From Ignelater luminosus (taxonomy: Eukaryota > Arthropoda > Insecta > Coleoptera > Elateridae): 64,000 bases of DNA. The notes beneath the pieces are model-generated. The model searched no databases. It saw nothing but the letters and a program-made list of their open reading frames with translations, and was not told the origin of the DNA. The translations under genes were made by a program, and so were the position numbers. Position 1 is the first letter of the stretch. Each line of letters opens with the position of its first letter. The stretch lies in NCBI GenBank assembly GCA_011009095.1, contig VTPC01000803.1:71517-135516 (forward strand), in the 5' to 3' direction. This document shows, one piece after another, positions 11,683-26,585 of this stretch.

Positions 11683-12681
11683 TATGAGTTTCTTACTGAT
11701 TTTTAAGGTAAATATTGTATGCAGCTTGTATTTTTCTGTAAATAAACAGATTTGTTTCAAATACACAGATTGGTTTGTTCATTCATGAATAACCGATCTC
11801 GCCATGATTCATAATTAATCATATTATGATTATAACTTTTTACATTGTTTTCTGTATAACGACATGTTATTATGAGACGGAATATTTGCAGTAAAGGGCG
11901 ACAGTCTGGCGCCAAAAGGTGTACAAAGTCTACTACTGATTAGATACATTACAAAAGGTTTAAATAAGATTAGCGTTCTAAGAAAATTGATAAAATGCCA
12001 AAAATATGTTTACTTAATCACAAATATTACTAGAAAACATTACAACATTTTTCCTGATTTCCTTTTATCAGTTGTATTCTTATTTTTTTTGCTTTGTAAG
12101 GTAATGTTTCTTAAAATTATAAGATATCTATTAAATTGCACTGAATATGATTAAATTTATAAATTTTAGTTGTCTGTATTGACTCAGCCCCCATAATAGC
12201 GAGAAAAAGAATATGAAAATATAATGCACTATTTGAAAACATGCCCATGCCTTTATTGCTGCATTATCGCTGCCCCTGATCCGAAAAACGTGAGGTACAG
12301 CGTGGTCTCCGACAAGATGGTCAATTTCTAATCTGTGTTGCTAAAAGAGCTAGTGTAATCGGCGTTCGCAGTCAGTCACATTTTTTGCGCCTCCGATTGT
12401 GTCAGTTTGATGTTTGAGTTACAATATGAGCAGTCTTTTGCATAAATAATATCGCAATTCATCATTTTCATTAATGGATTAGTCAAATATACAAAGTTTA
12501 ATTTCGTATAATTTGTCCAAATCTCCTCTTAGACAATATGTTTTGCCAGATTAATGCAGAACATAAACAATACACTTTCACGCATAATATAACAGTTGCC
12601 TTTTCTTATTATTGCAAATACGATGATGAAACTTTAATAATTAACTAGCTATGATTGAAATATCCAAACTTTACTATTTGT

Positions 12682-12823
12682 ATCACTTTGAGAATACAGT
12701 ACAGGAAAGATAGGTAGTGCATTTTTATGATAGTTGGCATGATACGTTAAAGTATTGAACTGGAACTGGAAGATGTTTGGCAACCCATTACTCATAAAAA
12801 CCTATACTGTATTCTCAAAGTGA
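12682..12823. mobile_element. 142-bp TIR (MITE-like) element
   Basis: A 23-bp inverted repeat, TCACTTTGAGAATACAGTA plus CAGG at the left and its reverse complement at 12801-12823, with one mismatch. No coding capacity. The spacing and near-perfect arms suggest a small MITE. The target duplication is not clear. Confidence 0.6.
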
Positions 12824-13414
12824 AACGCGTAGTAGATACCATAGTGTATAATAACAGCTACAATAAAGATTCCAAGATGCCCTATTATCAAAGATTTGTT
12901 TTTTGAGTTGCAGTAGTATGTAGAACAGAGGTGGATAGTGCGTTCGAGTAGTAAATATGCAAACCGTTTTATCATTTGCGTCGCGAGGAAAATGCAAGGG
13001 GAGCATTATTTTACACCGGGCTGGATAAAAAAGTAATTGAGAATAAAAATAAATATTAGTTTAGGTGGCATGGTTGGTATCCAGTCAGGGTTACCAGATG
13101 TCATAGTCTTCCTTTTCATGATTCAACTTTTATTACGTCCGAGTGGTTCGCGCTAATTCCGGCGTTTGTAATAATCAATAAAAATCAGATTTGCCCATTC
13201 AAAAGTGGAAGATTTACGATAAAACTATAGCAACACTTAAAGTTTCAAGGTCATTCTACGTTAAATTGAACACACTCTAAATATGGATGTTTTCTATTCT
13301 ATAGAAATTCCAAAGTTGCCAATTAATCTGCGTAGTTTGATATAGAGCTCCGAAATGTCAGTTATTGACAAATTCAGTTGTTAATTCAGGAACTGTGATT
13401 AAACTTAGTTTATA

Positions 13415-15275
13415 CAGGGTGTCCACAAAAGTTACAGCAAAATTCAAAAGGTTGATTTTATGGCTAGAAATTAAAAACGTTGCCAAATAAATGCTATACA
13501 GTCGATCTCAATGGATAAGTTTTTTACTATGTTATTTCTCAAAAAAACGTTTGTACCAATTAAAGAAATATCTAATTGAACAATAACTAAAACCTAAAAA
13601 CTTCTTAAAGCTACAGAACACATAAAACGTAATTTTTTCAAAGATTGTTAGGCAATTTTAGCGTAAATTATTAAAATAATTGGTAATCTTTGACTTACAT
13701 TTGACATAATCAACGAAAAGTTTTAATCAAACTTAATAACTGAAAACCTTCTCCATTTGTGATCTTTTCCGTAAATTGCTAGAAAGGGTTTTAAAAATGG
13801 GAGATGTGTAAAAGTCTGTTTGAATTAGTCAATCCGTGAGTACGGCCGTAGCCAGAAGCAAAAGTCTAGACGAGCAAATAAAACTTTTGATGGGACGAAT
13901 AAAGTCACTACTTTCCTATTATTTTAAAGCGGGCAAAATATGTTCTAGAGAGGACCTTACTCGTTCTGTCTCTTCTGCTGATCTACGGCCTGTATGTGAG
14001 TAAACAAAACAGGCAGTGTTGCTGCCTTTGTTTCCAAAAACACTGTCTAAGATTTCTTTCTATAGGTAATCTCTGAAGAAGATTATCGAGTTGGGTTAGG
14101 AATTGTTGCCGTCAGTTACCAATAGGGTTAGGGTCATCTAATATAACAATCAATTTTAAAATAAAAAAGAGAAGCAAATACTCCAATCGATTAACCTTTT
14201 TTTGCAGGTTGTTAAAATGTGTAATATCCTAGACTAGCCCACTTTTTAAAAAATGTTTTAGAAAAGAAGTATACTTAAATCTGCTGGAAAAACGAAACAA
14301 AATTGTTACAATTGTATTCGGAATTTTTTAAACTACAACAGACTATCGAAATGTAGAGGGGAAGAGTCACATTACAATTTTTGGATACGAGAAACTTAAC
14401 TATGTGCGGACTTGTGTAAGTATAACAAAATGTTTTACACTATCTGAAAAAGTCTGCCGGCGTCCATGTGTTTTATCTAATTTGATTCCGAGGACCAAGT
14501 TTGCCCACTTTTGATGTAAAGTATCACGTCGATTCTGACAGATGGAAATTATGACAGGTCTAGACAAAATTTTAAAAGCAGCTGTATCGCATAAAGACAA
14601 TTATTTGCTATTTGTTTTTCATACGATACAGCAGTGGTCATTATAAATTAGACTTTTTGACCGTGATTAGCGTCATACGGAAATTAACAGAAATAACCAA
14701 ACAGCCATTAAGATCTCAGCTCTGTGCAAACACCATTTATCGTTTTGGGAGTCGTAGCATTACACCAACTCTCGAGCGTACCGCATCTCCCAGAATCATA
14801 GAGCATAAGATGTTTTGAAAACATTTTAAATTTATAAACAGAAGCTTGAAGTAATATTTTTGATAAATGAACAAACTAACTTTAATAAATCATCGTTACA
14901 GCAAGTTTTGAACAATGTTATACTTTCTGTTAACTACTTACTTACCGCAGCACCAAGTTTTTTTCTATAGCTATATTAAAAAAGATAATGCTTTTCTGGC
15001 AAGAGAATAATAAATAGCACAAACAGAAAAAATGCCCATTGATTCGTTTAATCTTAATCTGGATTTGATCTAGATATGACTATTTGAAGGTTGATCAATT
15101 CCACAGATTTTCTAAAGTTTTTATAGATTATAGTTATTTCATCTTTACCTTGTTTGTGCCAGAACTATCTTTTGATTTCTGTGCTCGAATTCTATATATA
15201 GCAAAAATTAATCAATTACAGATCTAAACTTTTTACACGCAGTGATATTTTCAGTACTAAATAAATGTAAATATG
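13415..15275. other. Repeat-derived spacer beginning with an isolated TACAGGGTGTCC end
   Basis: TATACAGGGTGTCCACAAAAG at 13411 is a typical insect transposon terminus, but its inverted partner was not found in the window. The rest, including short frames at 14400-14818, has no recognisable domain. Confidence 0.35.
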
Positions 15276-15746
15276 CAGTGTGTCCCCGGATTAACTTCAC
15301 TATAGGTATAATTGATCAAAAATTTTTGAATTTTGTTTTGATGTTTTGGGATATCGCCCTGCTTGGTCTGAAAAGAATCTCAAGCACATCTTTAGTTTTT
15401 AAAATCCAAGACGGTCATGACAATTGAGAAAAAACTTTTATGTTGAAGAAAAGTGCCATTTCGGTCAATAATACGGCAAAATGTTATTAAGGAAAGTTGT
15501 TCAGAATATGAAATGATGACTATATGCAAAATTTCACAAATATCGAATCACTTTGACTAAATAGTGTTTGATATGTATTCTTGCATTGTAACTGCAGAAA
15601 AAAAATTCAAATTGAGTAATTGTTAGTATGTAATTTCTTTTTTTAAATACAATATTTTATTAGAAACTTACATTAAATTTTCTTTTTGACAACTTATACA
15701 TAATACTTTTTCTTTACTATAGTGAAGCCAATCCGGGGACACACTG
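15276..15746. mobile_element. 471-bp MITE with ~30-bp TIRs
   Basis: The left end CAGTGTGTCCCCGGATTAAC and the reverse complement of the right end CAGTGTGTCCCCGGATTGGC match over about 30 bp (into TTCACTATAG). TA follows the right end and TG precedes the left end, consistent with a decayed TA target duplication. The open frame inside (15242-15427) has no transposase motif, so this is non-autonomous and probably Tc1/mariner-mobilised. Confidence 0.75.
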
Positions 15747-15762
15747 TATACCTAATAGAGAC

Positions 15763-16264
15763 TCTAATATCTATTTCACGTAAAGAGATACAGGCGTCAC
15801 AGATTTATTTTTAATCAAAGACAATACGCACCTATTTGAAATGTATGTTGAAAAAAGAGATGTATATTGAACCGTTAGCATCCCATTTAAGTAAAAGGTG
15901 TATGACAAGGATAACACTAGAAACAGTAGACATGATTGCACGTAAATTTGAGCTGTTTTGAAAATGTCAAACGTATTTAAATTTTCAAATTGACATTTGT
16001 TTACATTTAAACAGCAAAACAGTTCTTTAAAGAATTGTAATTAAACAATTATCTGTTTGTTAGTTTTAAAGTAAGTAGTAAGATTAATTCTAAAATAACC
16101 TTATATGTGCTTTTTAAAAATCGTTTTTAGTTATTGTTTGTCTGTCAATCTACTGTCGCTAAAATAAGACATGTGGAAAGTTTTCAATTGGGCCATTTAT
16201 TGATTTGAAGCATCTGGATCACATGAGTGACGCATGTATCTCTTTACGTGAAATAGATATTAGA
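15763..16264. mobile_element. 502-bp TIR element abutting the previous MITE
   Basis: Inverted arms of about 37 bp: TCTAATATCTATTTCACGTA at 15763 followed by AAGAGATACaggCGTCAC, with the reverse complement ending at 16264. Only one or two mismatches are seen. Non-coding interior. Target duplication uncertain. It starts 16 bp after the neighbouring MITE ends. Confidence 0.7.
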
Positions 16265-19200
16265 AGATAATGGAAATGGTTAGATTGACTTATAGTTTTT
16301 AAAGTGTCAAATCTAGGTCAAGAAGTCTTATTTTCATTTACACACGTCATTCTGAATGGAGAGATTTCTTAGAAATTCAATTTTCTAGAAGTAGGCAACA
16401 TTGAAGGCTTTGAATACTGTATTAGATTAAAATCCCAGTAAAAGTTCGTTTTTGTGAGAGTATACTTATTAGAATTATATAGGCATTAGGACTTCTATGA
16501 ATAATAATTACGAAATTGCCCTTGTTATAATACATACATTAATTATACAAAACCAAAACAAAAACAGTACTTGATGACCTAGCACAGATTACACTTAAAA
16601 AACCTGTACCTACTGTCCTTAAAAAATACAGTACAAATCTTAGTTGTATATTATAGCACAAAAGACATCTCCTGAGCTTGAAGGTCTAGAAATCTATTAA
16701 TTGTTTTAGAAATATGGATTCTTTTAATATAATCTTAAAGGTTTTAAGAAGTTCGTTAGATTTCTCAACCCCTGATAGCCTAAAATTTTAAATCTCCTAA
16801 TCTCCAGTTTGTTGGAAATAATATTATTGTTTTGTACAATTTTTCTCGTAACTTTTGTTAATATTTTTGAAACAACGACTGCACTTTCCGTCTAGATGGA
16901 ACTTTGGTACACTTTGTATACATATTTTGATTGTGGTAAATAAAAAAAATTTGTTATGGTTAAAAATCTTTGTAGGTATTGCATACAAGGGAATTTTTGT
17001 GCCATTCATTGAATAGAAACCTTACTCGAGCGAAACACACCGTTACTGAATAATTCGTAATATAATAGTTCAATGACACACGAAACAGGAAATTGCCATA
17101 TCGTATTTGTATTCGAGTTCGTCGTTTGTTTCTATAATTAATAAGTTTTCTACCCAATTATACTGCTAATAAGCATATTGTAGGGATTTTAACCTATTCA
17201 AATGTAGTACCTAACTAGTATATTTAATTTGCTTCGATTCTTGTAAAGGTGTTAAGTGGGTAATGGGTAGGCATACCGTAAAGTCCTATATCAGGTTTCG
17301 ACACACTAACCTATGCAATAAGATAGAATTTTCAGAAGGTGCAAAATTAAGAAACAATAATCTTGCTTAAAAACAATGAGAATTGCACAAACTATCGTTT
17401 TAGAGAAATATAATTGGATCTCATTACTGCAAATGTTGTAAGGCAGAGTATTAATGAGCACCTAATTTGTATGCATTTCAACATTTTTTCTTCATTCTCA
17501 TCTATTTTCTTTTGTTTCTCCTACTTTTAGTTTGAAGATTATATGCCATTGTTTCCACTTCCTGATGTTATGCACCTCACTTTTAAATAATATTCTAGAA
17601 ATTAAATCTTTTTTAAAGAAAGGATGCTACAATGGTATTTATACCATCCACCATAAAAAAGAATTGACGTCAATTTAAAACAAATAAATTAACAATTCTT
17701 TAAACTAACGTTAATTATGTAATAATATCATACATAAAATCAGAATTCCTGAACATTATTTGGTCAGTGGAAAAAGATATATTATTGTTATTCAAATTAA
17801 TTACCGCGTTTATTAATTGTTTAGAGCTATGGTAAAAAGATTATGAGTATATCATACATTTTGAAAGAATTTTACAAATCTAAATATTCTTTTATCTAAA
17901 AGTCACTATCTCTTTACATTTTGTTGCTGCTTACTGAAATTCCTAGCTAACTATTGTACTAAAAGGCAGTTGTTGAGCAGTATAGTACGAGTATCTTTAG
18001 TTTGAAGAACAGATCTATAATAGCAAATGTTTGTCATTTTTATTCATTCTTACCGTGCAGAACAATAATTGGTTTTACAAAATCAAGCAAAAACTCATCA
18101 AAAGCAGTAACAGAAATTCAAATGTTGCTATTAATATAACATACCTAATTCGCAATTTCACAAATTTTAATAAAAAAACATAAAATTCAAAACTATGCAC
18201 ATACTATGTCTTAGCAGCGGTAGACCCCATAGAGCAGAGCACAACAGTTGAGCGGCTGATGGTAACACTTATTTCAAGATACCAAGACAGACATGTTATA
18301 CTTTAGGTTATCATCTTAAGGTTATCAATAATGGCATTTTCTTCTTTTGGGTGAGCAGAAAGTAGGCAAAAGCGTTTTTAGGGTAGAAGCCTAGCTACTC
18401 ATTATACTCACCTTTGGAGTCGTCATCATACAGACTGACAAAACCCGAAAGACCTTAGTAGTATAGTAAGTTTAGATAAACAATGAAATGATAAAAGGGG
18501 ATTTCGTTCAATTGATGTTTTGATCATTTGACAGGATTGCTCTTAAAAAATAATTTATGTGGTAATTAACCTACCACTTACCACATCAAATAATAAACAC
18601 AGGTGAAGTCCAATTTTTTAATTTTTAAAAACACACCTGACAAACGTCCTTGTTATTTATTATTTCTGTACTTTTTAAGATAATAATAATATAAATAGAA
18701 AGAGTTTACATACGCAGAAATTTGCGTCAGCTTTCAACATTAACATATAACCTATAGACAAACATCAAACATAAATATTTAATTAACAGATTATGGGATT
18801 ATTTTAGTATTTCACAACTACAATTATAAAGATTAAGAGTAATAATTACTTTGTTTGTTATTGCTAAAAGAAAATGTCGCATGCTTTACTTCTAACTGCA
18901 TATTTACATTGCGTCGGTCTTTGTGATATTGTCATTTATCACTTGAATATATAGTACTACATAATATATTGATACATTTCTGAAACTTTTATAAATAAAC
19001 GGAATTCCAATGAAAGTAATATTTGAAGATTGTTTTTTACTTTAAACTGAAATAATCTATTTAAAAAATAAAACAAAACAATATTTATTGCAAGATAAAA
19101 TTATGAGAAGATAACAAACAATTCATAGATAGTTATCAAGGTTATAAATTAAAAGTCGAAGTACATGTTAGGTGTAATTAATAATTAAGTATGTATTTCT

Positions 19201-22200
19201 TTATTTCTTTAAAACAATAGAGGTCGTAGCCCTATTAAAAGTCTGAAAGAATTCATACTTCTATACTTAATTTTGAATTCAATGGTTTAGGTTTTATTAT
19301 CTACACAGGATCTTATTGTTAGGATAGAAAACTGAGCAAACACGTAAATTTAACAGGTTTTTTCTTTCCGTATCAAATATCTCGTCACGTTTTGTAATCG
19401 TGTTTTTCGAACAATGCAACAATTATATCTGTCATAATCGATTATCTTATTATTAGATTTATGTAAAATTTACTATTCTTTAAAAAGTATCAATTGTTGT
19501 AGGTTAGGGTCACCTTGTAAAATTCCAGAAAAATACCAAACTGTTCTGTTAGATAAACTGAAGTCAATCAAGCAAAATATAACAAACAGACTTTCTTAGG
19601 CTCCTTTTGACTAATCCCTTGCCCTTCTCCCAACTGTAGCTCCGCGATTACCTACTTTGTCCTCCTCTTCCCTCTGCCCTACCAGATTTTCTTATGAAAC
19701 GGAAGGTTCTGTGCTCTTTCAGGACTCTTCGGTTTTTCCTCATTAGCTAATTTAGCTTAGATTCTATCATTAGCCTGGCGACAGTTTTTACTACTTATCC
19801 AATTAACCCTTTTTGTCTAGCGAGCCCATTGTATTTAAGGTTGAAGTGATCTGTTTACTTTGAAATCTCCAAAAAGGTTCTAGTCTCTCGGCTCCAGATC
19901 TGATGAGTTTATTCGTTTTTTCATTGCCATGGGATTTACTGTAACCAGGAACCCATAATGAGACTGATTTCCTTTGTCACTGTGCAAGCTTGTACAAAAT
20001 ATCTGTGTACTACTGAAAAAGAGCATTTTGTGTTCTGACTGTGCAGATTGCTTGTAGTGACGCCTTACCGTCAGAGTAAAAAATAAAAATATTTTGCTTC
20101 GTTCTTCTGACTTTGTTTTTTCTTTGCACTTCAATTTTCCAGACACCGCACTAACTCTCTTCATTCCACGGTTTAGCAATCAGTAGGTATCAAGTGCTTT
20201 GTTCTGGCGCAGGTACTGTAGTAGTTTAGAATTTACTTTTTTTTCGGTTGGAATAGTCGATGGTGACCTTGATTCTCTATTCTATAAGCTTTTAATTGCT
20301 GCGGTCTATATCTATTTCACATCAAAATAGTAGAATCTTTTAGTATGTCACTTTGCTAAAAACGAACTATAAGAAAAGCATTAGAAAATGAGTGATAATA
20401 GTTCAGGTGGTTATTTATTGGGTTTTTAAAAAACCAAACGTGTAGAAACACCGTAGAATTATATTTAATGTGCTATAAATTGCTTGTAAGGTACAATCAA
20501 TAAAGCTGTTTAAATGATCAAATGATGTTAAAGAAGATTCTTCTTTTCGGAAACAGTTGAGAAATGTTAATACGTAGTGTGCCATCGAATTGACCAAATA
20601 TTGTAATGCTTTCTAAAACAGTCTGCCAAGGCTCCTTTGCGTTTTAAACCTTTTTCTTTTTTCAGTTCTCTGTCAATGAGTTTACAAGTTCTTTAGTGGG
20701 CCTAAGTCAGGATTCTGCTGACCATTCAAGTAGTCAGTAGAGCCTTTTCCTAACGGAACTGAAAAATTAACAGCTGCTTTGTGGTATGGTATTTTATTTT
20801 GAAAAGCTTGAACTGTCTCGAAACTATTAAGTTCAGACTGATTTGAGCTGGCTTTTCTTCTTTTTTTCCTGTATAAAGTTTCATTGCAACATGAATAGAT
20901 GTATAAACGGTGCGACGTTACTTAAAGTAATATTCTGATGAACAAAGCAAACCAACTCATGATCACAAACATGTATTTTCTGGATTTTAGCAAAAGAATT
21001 ATGAATTGGTAAATGGAATAAGCGTATCTTAAAATTATTGAGTTCAACTAGTAGGCCTACTCGGCCGTTTTGATATTATTATTATAAAAAACTTATAAAT
21101 TTTTTGTTAGTGAAGGAGAGACCTTTTAGACCCTTCTGAAGCAGCAAATATCTGAACCTTGTATTAACTCTTCACCTATCAAACTGTAATTCATTGCCAT
21201 CTGGGAGGCAAAGTGCAGGTTACTGAAAAAGCTTCTCGTCAGCCAAGAATGGCAAATTTGGAACAACTAAAATTGAAAATGAGATAAAGGGCTATTAAAT
21301 CAGTGCAGTCTGCGATACTGGTATCTACTTATAAGTTATGAGTAGAATAGATACATCTATTCCAAATTAATTCAACGTCCAAATGAAGAAAGTAGATGTT
21401 AGTGTTTTATCAATCAAGACAAGATTCCTACAAACATAGAGGAGAAACAATACTTGATTTTAACAGTAACGTTAATAGCAGGTCTAGATGCAATAAATGA
21501 ATTCTAAATTAAGGTACACATTGAAATAAAGACAAGCTAAAGATAAAACCAAGAAATTTATGAAACACTTTTGAAACAATCTGATGCCTATTGAAACGCT
21601 TTGGACCCAATATCAAACGTGTGGTCTGCTGTGTTTCCACGTTAATTTAAGATATTCATGTTTGCAGTTGATTAACTTTAAACGCTCCTAACTTCCGTAT
21701 AGCAACGCGCCGGTGATACTCTCTCTGTCTGCACTGATCACATATGCTGTAGCTTACACGGTCTGTGAACCACTGACCACTATTTAAAGTTTACAAACCG
21801 TAAATTTCCTATAGTTTTTTTAAAGCAATTTCCAATAGAGGTTACAACGATAGTGTTTTTTTCAAAGAAGATTACATGGGAAATCTGAATGTGTGAAAAT
21901 ATCGATAATATCGCATTTAAAACAAAAAAGTGACATTATGCTACGCCTATACAGTGTGTCCACATTTCGATGCTCATTATTGGGATCTCGGAAATTGTAA
22001 GAGATACGAAGTCGGTTGAATATAACAAGGGGAGATACCAAAAGCATCAGGTTTAGATTCCTGTTCTTGCTTTGTAAGTAACGGATTTATAAAGAATCCG
22101 TCTTAAATGGAACGCTTTGTATACATGGTCAGACGGTCAGTCTGAACTAATGACTACCCTTTTAAGGAATAAGAGATGAGGTTATAAAGAACCTAAAATT

Positions 22201-25200
22201 CCGGAAATTTGGGTACCTACTATCTTAAAAAACTCTGTTTTTTACAAATTTCATTTACGTGAAATGTTTGAAATCCATTGGTTTTACAAGTGGTTGTAAA
22301 TCTAAACTTCGCTTCTAACTAGAATAACCGATAGTTATGTTTCGTAGGCAAGGGTTTAGTAATTGGATTTATATGGCGTTTATTGCTACTTAGAAAGTCT
22401 GCCCGAAATTACGTAATATGAAATATAGTGTTCATCATCTCTCGTCGGGGAAGCAGAACCGGACTCAGCCCATACCTACATTTCAATTTAATTTTTCTTA
22501 AAAACATTACTTTTCGACCTACTTTGTTTCAATTGCTAACGTATTTACGACCTTCTCTCTAATTGCATTTAAAAAGGTAGCCCTTATTTCGTATAGATAT
22601 ACAATATATAGATATACAATATACTAGGTATGTGTGCTTTGTGTACAGTTTAGTAGTTAGTTAGAGGCTTCTAAGTCTCTTTGTCATTTTTTCTTGATTG
22701 TAATTCAACAAAATGACAATACTCCAAATTTATGATATTACTTTTGCTATTGCTACTATTTTAATAGTTACTTCTCTAAATACCTAGTAGAAGCAAGAAA
22801 TGTACAACATGCAATCCGGTGGTAATAAACTTAGGAAGAATTTTTTTTAAACTACAGCTTTTGTTTTGGAATCCTTTTAGTAAATGGAAAACCCAAATAA
22901 AATATTAAAAAAACCTGTTGCTGTAGTCCAGCCTGCACTTCTAAAATCGAGTACACATTATGTAGTAGGTATTTAAGAAATATTAATGTGAACATAAACT
23001 AATAATAGTAATATTCTCGCAATGATAAAGATTTCATCTTAACCAAAACAAGTTCTTAAGAAATACTGTTATGCAAAAGCATAAAGCGAATCTAAAATGA
23101 TCTTATTATTCTATTCTTCCGTTAACCACGATATATCATTTATCACGATGTGGTTTGCAATGTTGTTAAAACGGAGTCGCTTTCCCACGATTTCAATTTT
23201 AAGAAATGCTTCCCACAATATTTTGTTGTAGCTACATATGTATATGTATACTACTAGTAATTAGTAGTTAGTAATGCAGTATTTTGGTTTTTGGATTTTT
23301 ATAAAGTTTGATTATATCCTTTTTAATTATTATATGCATAATTGCATATGTATACTCAAAATAGAAATTTCGCAAGAATATATTATAACCAGTCATTTAG
23401 GTGAACATACACATTGTGTGATAATTTTACGTACAACATACGTACTACGTAATATGAATGTATGTATGTATGCTTATTTAGCAATTGACACTAAAAGCAA
23501 ATTATCATTTTCTATTTAAATGACCTAATTGTATATTTTAAATTACCATGTTGTAACATGTAAACGCACTTATTGTTCGTATAATCTCGTGAGTCCAAAA
23601 GTAAATTTATACTAATAGGTAAAAAATACTTTCTGTTTTACTATTAGTATCTAAAACGAGATTATCTAATTGAACGTATATACCTATTTATTAATGTATT
23701 ACAAGATTTTGGAAGACATCAAAGAATTTATTTTAGTTATAACAAACGGTGTAAATAAAAAAAAACAGAAAGATTTTATAAAAATAAAAAGTTAGCAAAT
23801 TTTTGAACAGGCCTTTTTATGAGTTGAGTTTGCGAGATTGGTGCCTGTAAAATTATTATGCTCGAGATTTAGGTATTTTTTAATAAGGGAGTGGGAAGGC
23901 ATCTTGGTAGGTAAGGCAACTTTCTGGGGGGCCCGATTCCTCTTGCCTTTCCGTTCGAACTATCACTGACCCTGATACTATCTTTTTTTCTTACCGAAGC
24001 AAAGGTTTTGTTACAATAGGGAATAATCATTATTAATTAATCATAAAATCTTTACTAAACTAAAAGTTACTAGTAATTAATGTAGTATTTGAATTTGAAA
24101 TTAAATATTTGGTAGTTAAGAATTTTCATTTATTTACATATAATTAGGAGTTAAAATATTTTTAGTCCGCACTTAAAATTTAAAAAAAAAGATTTAGGGA
24201 AAATGCTTAGAAAAATTGACTTACCTTTATTATTAGATAAAAATTAGAAACTGCAACTTGATTCTAGTAACTGAAAATAAACACTTCCTCTCTGTTGGCA
24301 GATTGGTGAAAGTTTTGTTGTTCCCCTTTTTCACCACAACATGCAGTTCCAACAAAATGAGGTCGGTAATTACTATCAGATTGTTATATTAGGTTATTAG
24401 TAGTTTTAAAAGATAATGGCGATTGACGTAATTATCTTACAGGCCTACATACAAAATTACCTAAAATACTTTGTTGTGTATCTGATTGCACATACTTTCA
24501 GGAATAATAGAATTCTGTTAAATTAGTATATCGCAATATTTTAAGTTGCACAGTTGCAATTTATAAGCAACTCATTATGTATCAAGCTTGGGAACGCTAA
24601 ATCTTTCATTGATTGTTTCTATATTAAAAGACATTATTTTTCAAACTGTATAAATAAAACTATACTATAAAAATATCTATTAATTAAAAGCAATAACAGT
24701 ATTATCTATTAAGATGTTCATTTTTGAAATTCAAAGCAAAGCATTCAAAACTCTATCATAGACAATACAGCTCAACAATTACATGGTTAAGAAGAGATTC
24801 ATTTAGATCAAGTTTAATCTGTTCTTCGAGAATTTCTTCTGTATGCTATTTTGGAGAACTTAAGTTGCTTGATTGATTTGGCGTTCCAACTTAAAATCTT
24901 TTTTTTTACTTTCATTATAAAATCCCTTATCTGGTTGTGCTTTTGACAAAAGAAGAAATTTTGACCTTTACAGTAAAATTAACATTTAGAAACTTTAGTC
25001 TTATTGAATTTGGAATTATAAGAAATGGCCAAAATGAAGTCAAAATAAGTAGTTCGCAAAATAAAAACTTTCGACATGTACCCCAGCAAGAACGACAGTA
25101 TCAGGGATAGGCATCGACATTAATGTTAAATTGCTAATGATAGAGGCTGAATTGTTTTTCATACATAAATAGCCAATAACCGTTTTGTTCTTAGTATTTT

Positions 25201-26585
25201 CAATTTCCCTACTCTTGTAGTGCTGAAAGAGCAGTGGTTCAAAACAGAAAGTTTATAATAAATAATACAGAAATTAGTCTGTAAAACTAATATCGATGAT
25301 ATCCAAAAAGTAGTAGTTATACCCATTTGGCCTCTTCCTGTCTACGTTGCCAACAGTCTATCTAAGAAAAGAATACTGGCATTTGTGTACGTTCTAAAAA
25401 TAATGATTTTTCTTGATATTAAAAGTACAGACTTTTCACGAGTTCTACTAAAATGATTCTTTAAATTCCACATACCACATATCATTATAGTCTAATTAAA
25501 AAGTGTCGTTATCGTTTAAGAGTTAATTGTTTATCTGTTTTGTCTTTATATTCCATTAAGCTTTCTTATCTAAATTCACTGCTTTTCTCTATCTTATATC
25601 TACTTAAACGTTAAAACCGATTCTTATAAATTTTTCCCATTACTGATAAACTTGATAACATATTATTATTTTTAATTCTTAGGAAAAGATAATTTTCCAA
25701 TTTTCCGTTGGCATTCCAGTAAAACTTGCAATTTAATCTTTGCAGACACTTATGATTATGATATTAACGTAATGGAAGAATAAATATTTAGTTTCACAAT
25801 ATTACAATTCAATTTCAGGAATATCGTCATAATTTTCAATTTTACGTATACTCTTGACTTTTTGCAGATTTCCGTTTAATTACGCAATTTATGAGTTAGC
25901 AGTTTACAGAGAATTATGAAGTTTAGTAATATTCATTTCTGTCAATAAAAAACGTAGATAAACTAAGCGAGTTCTAGGACAATTTCTTATAGGATTTGAA
26001 TTTTAGCCTGCCGGTGAAAACTTTTTAGAATATTACAAGTTGTTTTTTCCTTCGAGAAATTCTAAATCTTTGGTTTTAAATGAATTTTTTCCTAACTGTG
26101 TTTTGACATTTCAATTTAAGTTTCTGATGTCACAAAACATTTTATTCATTTGCTTTTCTTAATCTTTCACAAATATATATACTTTTTGTAATACGAAGTA
26201 GAATTACAAATAGCGAATCGGATTTTCTTAAAAAATTTAGTGATAATAATGTTCTTTCCAGCCTATTAAGATAACTTGATGGCGGTTTCGGTTAAACTCG
26301 AAATCTAACCAAACGTCTTCCTAGCCCTATAAGGAACTTCAACTATTTGGTGTACACGGTTCTAACTTTCCAATAATATGTCGAAAACAATAAGTAAATG
26401 GCAAGTTCTTACATGCTCCTGATGTCACTCGGCATAAATTTTTTTACACCACCTACTAGTCATCAAACACAAAAAAAGCAGGAAAAAATGCAGAAGTCAA
26501 CGTGCTACTACATTTATTACTTTTTGAAGATTTCCAGTGTCTTAAAGGTTCTACTCCTTTGGTTTTATCTGGCTTTCATATTATA
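16265..26585. other. 10.3-kb gene-poor spacer
   Basis: No supported gene, RNA or conserved transposase domain was seen. A few patches are richer in GC (19600-19830, 21690-21780, 22440-22480) without a usable frame. An isolated terminus-like ACAGTGTGTCCACATTTCG occurs near 21951. A possible short exon at 24301-24365 is described under findings. The tract may be a long intron of the gene suggested by the exons near 3-4.5 kb. Confidence 0.35.

Noticed and set aside
19880-20179. 99-residue minus-strand frame as a gene
   Set aside because: No domain, no splice or conservation signal; composition alone does not support it.
23584-23667. 84-bp hairpin (TAATCTCGT ... ACGAGATTA with an inner ATACTAATAG stem) as a microRNA precursor
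   Set aside because: A large one-sided internal loop breaks the stem; it does not look like a Dicer substrate. A small inverted repeat is more likely.
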